From Sulfurimonas sp. (GTDB lineage Bacteria > Campylobacterota > Campylobacteria > Campylobacterales > Sulfurimonadaceae), in assembly GCA_027066935.1 (NCBI GenBank), contig JAMOMX010000460.1:1-5091 (forward strand): 5,091 bases of DNA, read 5' to 3'. Positions 1 through 5,091 of this stretch are shown here, piece by piece. Within the stretch, counting starts at the first letter, position 1, and each line of letters begins with the position of its first letter. Under the pieces are notes generated by a model, which was not told the origin of the DNA, did no database searches, and saw nothing but the letters and a program-made list of their open reading frames with translations. Both the position numbers and the translations under genes were made by a program.

Positions 1-276
1 CACTCTAAAAAATCTTTTGTAAGACGAAGTAAAAAAACAACATTTATTGTAAAAAACAAAGCATTTAGAATTAATGCAAATCTTAAAAACTCACAAATCT
101 TAAGAAATTTAAAATGGCACTACTCAACTTCCGCCAATGAAGCAGGTAAAAGTTTCAATAGAGAGTTTTGTGAGGTAAAAGCTGATATAATAATAGAAAA
201 TAAAGATGGTTTATCTGAATGTAGTTCATCAAGTCTAATAAAACTAACTAATCATAAAGTAAGGAAATTAAGATGA
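1..276 (+). CDS. C-terminal end of an unrecognised protein (5' partial)
   Basis: An open frame enters from the left edge and runs 91 codons to a TGA at 274-276. I do not recognise the product. The visible tail is basic (many Lys and Arg), has two cysteines (visible residues 57 and 74), no hydrophobic membrane segment, and a Ser-rich patch at residues 76-79, so it looks like a soluble terminal domain. It is accepted as coding because it stays open to the edge and its stop overlaps the next start in an ATGA junction, as at the two following junctions. This makes it a member of the same operon. Gene neighbourhoods of GSP-synthase-like ligases often include ion channels and other membrane proteins in other bacteria, but nothing visible here supports such an assignment. 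Confidence 0.75.
   Translation, partial: HSKKSFVRRSKKTTFIVKNKAFRINANLKNSQILRNLKWHYSTSANEAGKSFNREFCEVKADIIIENKDGLSECSSSSLIKLTNHKVRKLR
261..265 (+). promoter_or_regulatory. Ribosome binding site for the small membrane protein
   Basis: AAGGA lies 7 bases before the ATG at 273 and inside the last codons of the upstream gene. It supports that start and translational coupling across the ATGA overlap. Confidence 0.7.
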
Positions 277-716
277 GTAAATTTATCACAGCATTGTTAG
301 TTGGTATGTTAATAACTTTTATAGTTGATTTTTTCATCTTCCTTGGAATAAAACTAAACTATATTGACTTTTATGAGATTAATTTATACTATAATATTTT
401 GTTTGCAGATAATCAATGTTTTATAATTTACTTTTTATCTAGTTTTTTGCTTGGATATATTGTTATATATGTTCAAAACAAAAAACTTACACTCATTACC
501 CTTGCTCTAGTATCCATTATTGGATTGTCCACGCTAATAGAAAGTGTTGGACAAAATGTAGCAAAAATGATGTTTATGAAAAAAGATATTACATACAAAG
601 ATTCAAAACATACTTTTCATGGAGATCTATATTATGATGGACGCACTACTATACATTTTTACGATAATGAATTACAAAAAATGATAATATTACAAAAGAA
701 GGATTTAATTAAATGA
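273..716 (+). CDS. Small three-helix inner-membrane protein of unknown function
   Basis: This is a 147-residue protein that I cannot assign to a named family. Hydrophobic segments are visible at about residues 4-27, 48-67 and 72-92. The loop between helices 2 and 3 carries Asn-Lys-Lys, and the loop after helix 1 is acidic. By the positive-inside rule this suggests a cytoplasmic N-terminus and a periplasmic C-terminal tail. The tail (about 100-147) is polar and beta-like, rich in Tyr, His and Asp (HGDLYYDGRTTIHFYD at 116-131). The ATG overlaps the preceding stop (ATGA) and follows AAGGA. Its own TGA at 714-716 overlaps the lipoprotein start. Being sandwiched in a coupled operon with a lipoprotein and an ATP-grasp ligase, it may act with them at the envelope, with its tail facing the periplasm. 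That role is inferred from position alone. Confidence 0.85.
   Translation: MSKFITALLVGMLITFIVDFFIFLGIKLNYIDFYEINLYYNILFADNQCFIIYFLSSFLLGYIVIYVQNKKLTLITLALVSIIGLSTLIESVGQNVAKMMFMKKDITYKDSKHTFHGDLYYDGRTTIHFYDNELQKMIILQKKDLIK
698..703 (+). promoter_or_regulatory. Ribosome binding site for the UPF0323 lipoprotein
   Basis: GAAGGA lies 9 bases before the ATG at 713, within the final codons of the membrane-protein gene. It fixes the lipoprotein start and indicates coupling. Confidence 0.75.
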
Positions 717-1282
717 AGCATATCTCAAGTTTAGCAGGTGGTGTAGCGCTAGGTAGTGCAGGAATAGTTATGATGAGTGTATTAACAGGCTGTAGCACTC
801 AGCAAGAGCAACAAGCTCAAAATAAATTTTTAGTAATTGAGCAACAACCAAATGGAAAATATACTGTAATTGAAGAGATGCCAACTGATGGCGAGAGTCG
901 TGCCATTATTCGTGAGCGTGATGCAAACGGAAATATCACAGAACGATTTTTAAGTTCAGCTGAGATGAAAACACTAGCTGAACAAGAATATGCAAAAGTT
1001 CAAAATGGAACTAGTGAAACTGTACAAGATGGTGGTGGTAGTGCTGGAATGGGACTAGCAGGGACTATATTAGCTGTTGCTGCTGGTAGTTTACTTGGAA
1101 ATATGATTGGTAATGCGTTAATGGGTAATAAAAACTTTGCTAAGCGCTCAGCAAATGTAAATAAAAGTGCTTATAGCCGTTCAGCAGCAGGTAAATCTGC
1201 TAGAAAAAGCTCAACTAAAAAAAGTTTTTTTGGTGGAAACTCTAAAAGATCAAGTAGAAGTGGAGGATTTTTCGGAGGATGA
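713..1282 (+). CDS. UPF0323 family lipoprotein (Cj0371-like)
   Basis: A 189-residue envelope lipoprotein. Residues 1-26 form a lipoprotein signal peptide with lipobox L-T-G-C, so Cys27 is the predicted lipidated residue. Ser28 follows, compatible with outer-membrane sorting by the E. coli rule, which may not apply here. Residues 38-100 are a mixed-charge domain (FLVIEQQPNGKYTVIEE, then an Arg/Glu-rich part). Residues 112-138 form a glycine-rich hydrophobic segment with a GxxxGxxxG zipper (Gly125, 129, 133). The tail from 140 is strongly basic and Ser/Gly-rich, contains FFGG twice and ends in Gly-Gly. The order and sequence match the Campylobacter Cj0371 / Helicobacter HP0232 UPF0323 lipoproteins as I recall them. 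The layout resembles E. coli YgiB (DUF1190), which also sits next to a GSP-synthase-like gene. Cj0371 has been linked to virulence-related phenotypes, but no biochemical role is settled. Start and stop both lie in ATGA overlaps. Confidence 0.88.
   Translation: MKHISSLAGGVALGSAGIVMMSVLTGCSTQQEQQAQNKFLVIEQQPNGKYTVIEEMPTDGESRAIIRERDANGNITERFLSSAEMKTLAEQEYAKVQNGTSETVQDGGGSAGMGLAGTILAVAAGSLLGNMIGNALMGNKNFAKRSANVNKSAYSRSAAGKSARKSSTKKSFFGGNSKRSSRSGGFFGG
1262..1267 (+). promoter_or_regulatory. Ribosome binding site for the ATP-grasp ligase, inside the lipoprotein tail
   Basis: GGAGGA lies 11 bases before the ATG at 1279 and is formed by glycine codons of the lipoprotein's GGFFGG end. A second purine block, CGGAGG at 1273-1278, directly abuts the ATG and is too close to serve. 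The spacing is slightly long but no other start fits better. Confidence 0.6.
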
Positions 1283-2457
1283 TTAAACTTCAAACAATAA
1301 ATAAATTAGACGATGAAACGTTAGAAAAATTAGGTTTTTCATGGCATACAGATAGTGATGGATCAAAATATGTAAGTAATAAATTGGTTCAGATAACTCA
1401 AGATGAAGCAGAAGCTTACTATGAAGCTACAAATGCAATATACGATATGTATGTAGAAGCTGCCGAATATGTAATAGAAAATGATATGTTTTTTGATTTA
1501 GGAATCCCTTTTAATCTTGTAGATCTAATAAAAAAATCTTGGGAAAATGATGTGCATTGGCATATATATGGTCGTTTTGATTTGGCTGGTGGAATTGATG
1601 ATGAACCAATTAAGCTTATAGAGTTTAATGCCGATACTCCTACTTCATTATTTGAAACTGCCCTACTTCAATGGGCTCTTTTAAAACAAAATGATATGGA
1701 TGAAAACAGACAATTTAACAATGTTTATGATGCTATAAAAAACAATTTTAAAAGACTTATCACTATGTTTGATGATACAGATACTTTTAATGATAATTAT
1801 GATGGCTGGAAAATATTGTTTTCTTCAATAGCTGAGAATGATGAAGAGGAAGCAACAACAAAACTTCTTCAACAGATTGCTACTGATGCAGGATTTAATA
1901 CCTCGTTTGATTATCTTGGAAATGTTAATTTTGATGAAACTGGTATATATGATTCAGATGGCAATAAATATGAATACTGGTTTAAACTTTATCCATGGGA
2001 AGATATGGCTACAGATGAGCCTGAACTCACAACTACCCTTACAAATATTATACAAAATCAAGAAGCAATAATCTTAAATCCGGCATATACACTTTTATTT
2101 CAATCAAAAGGGATGTTAAAAGTTTTAAGTGATCTGTTTCCTGACTCCCCTTACCTGCTAAAAACTTCTTTTGAGCCACTTGATGGGGTTAAGCAAGTTG
2201 AAAAAACTGTTTTTGGACGAGAGGGTGCAAATACTAAAATAATCGATAATAATGGTAATATCTTAACTCATAATGATGGTGAGTATGATAACTACAAAAA
2301 AGTATATCAAGAATATGTTGAATTTCCTAAAGACGAAGATGGCAATAAATACCAAGCAGGAGTGTTTTTTGCATATGAGGCTTGTGGTTTAAGCTTTAGA
2401 AAAGGTGGTGAAATTATGGATAATATGAGTAAATTTGTAGGGCATGTTATTGATTAA
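1279..2457 (+). CDS. Glutathionylspermidine synthase family ATP-grasp ligase (YgiC-like)
   Basis: A 392-residue cytoplasmic C-N ligase of the glutathionylspermidine (GSP) synthase family. It consists of the synthase domain only, without the N-terminal CHAP amidase domain of bifunctional GSP synthetase/amidase, and is about the length of E. coli YgiC/YjfC. Family motifs are in order. GRFD (98-101) is followed by IEFNADTPTSLFE (114-126), giving Arg99, Asp101, Glu115 and Asn117, the pattern of the substrate/Mg-ATP site. Then come FKLYPWE (235-241), the conserved NPAY...SKGML stretch (267-280), GREGAN (313-318) and the C-terminal YEACGLSFR (366-374). True GSP synthases join the Gly carboxylate of glutathione to spermidine using ATP. 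E. coli YgiC and YjfC have been reported to lack that activity, so the substrate here is unknown. The pairing with an upstream lipoprotein mirrors ygiB-ygiC. The start overlaps the lipoprotein stop, and the 3' end overlaps the convergent dehydratase gene by 11 bases. The protein is markedly acidic. Confidence 0.92.
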   Translation: MIKLQTINKLDDETLEKLGFSWHTDSDGSKYVSNKLVQITQDEAEAYYEATNAIYDMYVEAAEYVIENDMFFDLGIPFNLVDLIKKSWENDVHWHIYGRFDLAGGIDDEPIKLIEFNADTPTSLFETALLQWALLKQNDMDENRQFNNVYDAIKNNFKRLITMFDDTDTFNDNYDGWKILFSSIAENDEEEATTKLLQQIATDAGFNTSFDYLGNVNFDETGIYDSDGNKYEYWFKLYPWEDMATDEPELTTTLTNIIQNQEAIILNPAYTLLFQSKGMLKVLSDLFPDSPYLLKTSFEPLDGVKQVEKTVFGREGANTKIIDNNGNILTHNDGEYDNYKKVYQEYVEFPKDEDGNKYQAGVFFAYEACGLSFRKGGEIMDNMSKFVGHVID

Positions 2458-4180
2458 GTTGATGATTAAACTCAGGAACAATCTCTTTAAGTTTTCCTAG
2501 TTTATTCTCACATGTTAAAAGCTCTTTTATATCTTCATTTAATTTGTCCAAATCATACGCAGTTGGTGATGCTACAGTTATAGACTCATAGTCTGTTTTT
2601 ACATCGCTACCATCTATGAGTAGCTCTTCGTATAGCTTTTCACCAGGACGAAGACCTGTAAACTCTATTTTAATATTTTTATTACCACTAAGCTCTATCA
2701 TCTTGTTAGCTAAATCAACTATCTTTATAGATTCACCCATATCAAGAATAAATATTTCACCACCCGTACCTATAGATGCTGCTTGAAGTACAAGTTCACA
2801 TGCCTCTGGTATCAACATAAAATATCTAGTTATATCTGGATGGGTTACTGTAATATTTTGCTCATTTGCAATTTGAGATTTAAATTTAGGTATAACACTT
2901 CCACTACTTCCCAGAACATTTCCAAATCTTACAGCTACTATATCTGTAGACACTCCATTTGAATTTTGAGCATATAGCTCACAAATTCGCTTTGTTGCTC
3001 CCATTACATTTGTGGGGCGCACAGCCTTATCTGATGACATCATCACAAATTTTTTGACTCTATATTTTATAGATATATCTATAATATTTTTAGTTCCCAC
3101 CACATTATTTAAAATAGCATCACTAATATTTGACTCAACAAGTGGCACATGTTTATAAGCTGCTGCATGTATCACAATCTCTGGCATGTGAATTTTAAAT
3201 GTATTTTCAATCCCTTGTAAATTCATAATACTTTGCATAACAGGAACAATCTCTATATCATCTAACTCTTCAACTATACGATACAGATTATATTCACTAT
3301 GATCAAGAACTATTAGTTTTTTAACACCAAATATTTTACATTGTCTACAAATTTCACTACCAATACTCCCGCCAGCACCAGTTACTAACACTACCTTATC
3401 TTTAATAAATTCTGATATTTTCTCTTTATCTAAATCTTTTGGATGACGAGCAAGTAAATCTTCTAGAGAAATATTTTTTAACTGCTTTGTAAAATCTTTG
3501 TCTCTTAAAATATCATCTAAAGATGGTAATACTTTAATCTCTTTAAAGTTTTCATTCAAATCATTATATGCTTGTTTTATAATATTTTTTGGTGATGATG
3601 GCATAGCTATAACTAGTAAATCCAATTTATCTTTACTTAACTCTTCTTTTACTTTATTTTTTGAGATAACTTGTACTGAATCTATAGAACGATTTTGTAC
3701 CGCTTTATCATCATCCACAAAATATTTAAGTTCATACTCTGTATCTGAAAATTCAGACCCTAACTTTACACCAGCTTTTCCAGCACCATAAATCACTACA
3801 CTTTTTGTTTTTTTAATAAGACTTCTATTTGAAATATAATGATAAAAGTACATGGCAAAATTTATTGAAAATATATATAAAAATAGTTCAGAAGCTAAAA
3901 ATGAAATCTCAATATACCCATAATAAAAAGGGAGACACACAATAAACGCAGTGATATAAACAAAACTTTTTAAAAGAAATGTCTTAGGTGAAACTTTTGA
4001 CCATGAGAGATTATAATCACTATATATAAACCTAGAGGCTAACATACGGATAACTAAAACACCAAATACAACTTTTATATCAAATGGGATATGAAATATA
4101 AAAAAAGTCCACCAAAAAGTAATAAAAGTTAAAATTATTATTACCAATGAGTTTAATATACGTTTATCAAAGTGAAACAC
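2447..4180 (-). CDS. pglF: Long-form UDP-GlcNAc 4,6-dehydratase, PglF/WbpM type
   Basis: A 577-residue membrane-anchored nucleotide-sugar dehydratase. The family converts UDP-GlcNAc to UDP-2-acetamido-2,6-dideoxy-xylo-hexos-4-ulose, precursor of bacillosamine, QuiNAc or FucNAc in glycans. About four membrane segments lie within residues 8-116. A first Rossmann fold has GAGKAG at 132-137 (CoA-binding-like domain). The catalytic extended SDR domain starts at about 262 with TGAGGSIGSE (267-276). It continues with HAAAYKHVPLVE (338-349), the active-site stretch SSDKAVRPTNVMGATKR (382-398) with Met393 and Lys397 in place of the usual Tyr-Lys pair, and RPGEKLYEELL (511-521). Ser383-Asp384-Lys385 aligns with the catalytic Thr-Asp-Lys of C. 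jejuni PglF, so Thr is replaced by Ser. The start codon is GTG (4180-4178), overlapping the upstream TAG by one base, with only a weak AAGG upstream; the next Met is at 46, inside the membrane region. The neighbouring WbpL-like gene suggests a WbpM role in O-antigen or capsule rather than the pgl locus. Confidence 0.93.
   Translation of the reverse strand: MFHFDKRILNSLVIIILTFITFWWTFFIFHIPFDIKVVFGVLVIRMLASRFIYSDYNLSWSKVSPKTFLLKSFVYITAFIVCLPFYYGYIEISFLASELFLYIFSINFAMYFYHYISNRSLIKKTKSVVIYGAGKAGVKLGSEFSDTEYELKYFVDDDKAVQNRSIDSVQVISKNKVKEELSKDKLDLLVIAMPSSPKNIIKQAYNDLNENFKEIKVLPSLDDILRDKDFTKQLKNISLEDLLARHPKDLDKEKISEFIKDKVVLVTGAGGSIGSEICRQCKIFGVKKLIVLDHSEYNLYRIVEELDDIEIVPVMQSIMNLQGIENTFKIHMPEIVIHAAAYKHVPLVESNISDAILNNVVGTKNIIDISIKYRVKKFVMMSSDKAVRPTNVMGATKRICELYAQNSNGVSTDIVAVRFGNVLGSSGSVIPKFKSQIANEQNITVTHPDITRYFMLIPEACELVLQAASIGTGGEIFILDMGESIKIVDLANKMIELSGNKNIKIEFTGLRPGEKLYEELLIDGSDVKTDYESITVASPTAYDLDKLNEDIKELLTCENKLGKLKEIVPEFNHQLNQ
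2451..2474. repeat. Imperfect 12-base tandem repeat at the convergent gene ends
   Basis: TGATTAAGTTGA (2451-2462) is followed at once by TGATTAAACTCA (2463-2474), identical at 9 of 12 positions. It spans the ligase stop and gives a second in-frame TAA at 2467-2469. On the other strand it encodes the last residues of the dehydratase. Chance is possible in such AT-rich DNA. Confidence 0.35.
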
Positions 4181-4181
4181 T
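4171..4181 (-). other. Small hairpin over the dehydratase start codon
   Basis: Read on the minus strand, AGTGTTTCACT can pair as a 4-bp stem (AGTG/CACT) with a TTT loop. It covers the GTG start and begins 7 bases after the slippery heptamer. The stem is short and may not be stable. It is listed because its spacing fits a frameshift stimulator or a start-codon mask opened by the upstream ribosome. Confidence 0.25.
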
Positions 4182-5091
4182 AAAATGCCTTTTTTTTATC
4201 TATAAATTTAATAATAACATAAAGTATTATAATAGAGATAATTAATGCCAAAAATATATTGGAGATAAAATAAACAAGTCCTAATAAAATGATATTTACT
4301 AAAATTGAGTACAAAACTACTTTATCATGGGAGTACCCATATTGAACAAGCCTTTGATATGCATGTTTTTTATGAGCCCTGCTTAATTTTTCGTTATTTT
4401 TATATCTTCTAAACAAGGTTAAAGTTGCATCAAACCAAAATACTCCAAAAAGTATTATCCATGTCCATAAATTTATACCATCTTGATTTGCATAATAAAT
4501 TGCAAATATTGCAATATTATAACCCAAAAGAGTACTACCAACATCACCCATAAATATTTTTGCTTTATGCCAGTTCCAAACTAAAAAACCTAAAACTGCT
4601 ACAACTAAAACTAAAAAATGATCTCCGCTAAATAGTAAAAATCCAGCAATTCCAAGAAAAATAGCTTCACTTCCAGCATAACCATCAATTCCATCTAAAA
4701 AATTATAAAGATTAATAAACCAAATTATCATTAACATTGCAAATATATTTATAATAATTTGGTTTTCTATAGTAAAAATAATCAAATCTATTTTTTGTAA
4801 TCCACCCAAAAAATATAACCCAAATAACGCTACTAATGCTTGAGCTAATAAACGAAATTTTGCACTAAGTTCATACAAGTCATCAAAATAACTAACTATA
4901 GATATCACTACTCCAACTAATAAAGCAAAATATAAAGAGTTGTTTATATCAGATGTATAATACAAATATGTAATTCCAATAAACCATGTTATAGCTATTG
5001 CAATACCACCACCATGAGGTGTAGGCATGGTATGTGAACTTCTATCATTTGGTGTATCTACTAAAGATTTTTTTAAAGCATAGTTTTTTAT
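4180..5091 (-). CDS. WbpL/WecA-type polyprenyl-phosphate sugar-1-phosphate transferase (5' partial)
   Basis: An integral inner-membrane enzyme of the MraY/WecA/TagO/WbpL superfamily. It moves an N-acetylhexosamine phosphate from a UDP-sugar to undecaprenyl phosphate, the first step of lipid-linked glycan assembly. 303 residues are visible. The ATG at 5028 is not the start: the frame stays open to the edge and encodes the conserved DTPNDRSSHTMPTPHGGG (12-29), so the N-terminus lies beyond 5091. Landmarks are the Asp-Asp pair at 70-71 (YFDDLYEL), NFLDGIDG at 130-137 (Asp133, Asp136), FMGDVGS at 180-186, and the C-terminal cytoplasmic RAHKKHAYQRL at 238-248 with His240 and His243. The AHxxHAYQRL form and HGGG near the N-terminus point to WbpL-like enzymes (FucNAc/QuiNAc class) over MraY. 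Many membrane helices lie between. The gene ends in a Lys-Lys-Lys tail and a TAG that shares its G with the dehydratase GTG. Its sugar substrate would be a product of the dehydratase pathway. Confidence 0.92.
   Translation of the reverse strand: MKNYALKKSLVDTPNDRSSHTMPTPHGGGIAIAITWFIGITYLYYTSDINNSLYFALLVGVVISIVSYFDDLYELSAKFRLLAQALVALFGLYFLGGLQKIDLIIFTIENQIIINIFAMLMIIWFINLYNFLDGIDGYAGSEAIFLGIAGFLLFSGDHFLVLVVAVLGFLVWNWHKAKIFMGDVGSTLLGYNIAIFAIYYANQDGINLWTWIILFGVFWFDATLTLFRRYKNNEKLSRAHKKHAYQRLVQYGYSHDKVVLYSILVNIILLGLVYFISNIFLALIISIIILYVIIKFIDKKKAF
4189..4195 (-). other. Slippery heptamer A AAA AAG at the end of the transferase gene
   Basis: The last codons of the transferase (Asp-Lys-Lys-Lys-Ala-Phe-stop) contain eight A's followed by GG. 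In the zero frame this reads A AAA AAG, the classic bacterial -1 frameshift heptamer known from dnaX. After a -1 slip the codons are GGC ATT TTA GTG, entering the dehydratase frame with no intervening stop. The motif and frame are visible; use in the cell is unproven. Confidence 0.4.

Noticed and set aside
1217..1231. A7-G-T7 palindrome as an intrinsic terminator
   Set aside because: It is inside a coding region, has no GC stem, and is followed closely by a coupled gene, so termination is unlikely.
1838..2071. 77-codon plus-strand open frame
   Set aside because: It lies wholly inside the GSP-synthase-family gene in another frame, has no ribosome binding site or recognisable motif, and its composition is that of a shadow frame.
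713..2457. Assignment as a true glutathionylspermidine pathway
   Set aside because: Family motifs support the ligase fold, but YgiC-type synthase-only proteins have not shown this activity and no polyamine gene is visible here.
3498..3791. 97-codon plus-strand open frame
   Set aside because: It is antisense to the N-terminal Rossmann region of the dehydratase, with a Ser/Phe/Leu-rich composition typical of the reverse strand of a Lys/Glu-rich gene. No separate evidence supports it.
2447..5091. Assignment to the N-glycosylation pgl locus
   Set aside because: The partner is a multi-helix WbpL/WecA-type transferase rather than the small PglC type, and no pglB or other pgl gene is in the window.
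1..5091. Mobile element, CRISPR, tRNA/rRNA or phage signatures
   Set aside because: No transposase, integrase, regularly spaced repeats or structured RNA gene was seen on either strand; the space is filled by ordinary chromosomal genes.

Overview
The window is AT-rich and almost entirely coding. It most likely comes from a Campylobacterota (epsilonproteobacterial) chromosome, probably a free-living Sulfurimonas- or Arcobacter-like genus. The grounds are a UPF0323-type lipoprotein (the Campylobacter/Helicobacter Cj0371 type), a PglF-like dehydratase and the low-GC codon use. The genus is a guess.

Plus strand, 1-2457: the 3' end of one unrecognised gene, then three complete genes. They are a small three-helix membrane protein, a UPF0323 lipoprotein and a glutathionylspermidine-synthase-family ATP-grasp ligase. 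All three junctions are 4-base ATGA stop/start overlaps and each start has a Shine-Dalgarno sequence, so this is a translationally coupled operon whose promoter lies upstream of the window. The lipoprotein-ligase pair looks like the Campylobacterota counterpart of E. coli YgiB-YgiC, an envelope-associated pair without a settled function.

Minus strand, 5091-2447: two coupled surface-glycan genes. The first is a WbpL/WecA-type polyprenyl-phosphate sugar-1-phosphate transferase, which runs off the right edge. The second is a long-form PglF/WbpM-type UDP-GlcNAc 4,6-dehydratase. The dehydratase makes the 4-keto-6-deoxy sugar nucleotide that leads to bacillosamine, QuiNAc or FucNAc. The transferase would load the first sugar phosphate onto undecaprenyl phosphate in the inner membrane. 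They are probably the last genes of an O-antigen, capsule or glycosylation cluster continuing beyond 5091.

The two operons converge, and their last genes overlap tail to tail by 11 bases with no visible terminator. There is no intergenic DNA anywhere in the window, and no RNA gene, mobile element or CRISPR array was seen.

The most interesting points are two. One is the uncharacterised lipoprotein/ATP-grasp operon, where the lipoprotein ends in a free diglycine beside a ligase whose family activates a glycine carboxylate. The other is a dnaX-type A AAA AAG slippery heptamer at the transferase/dehydratase junction, where a -1 shift would fuse the two enzymes in frame.
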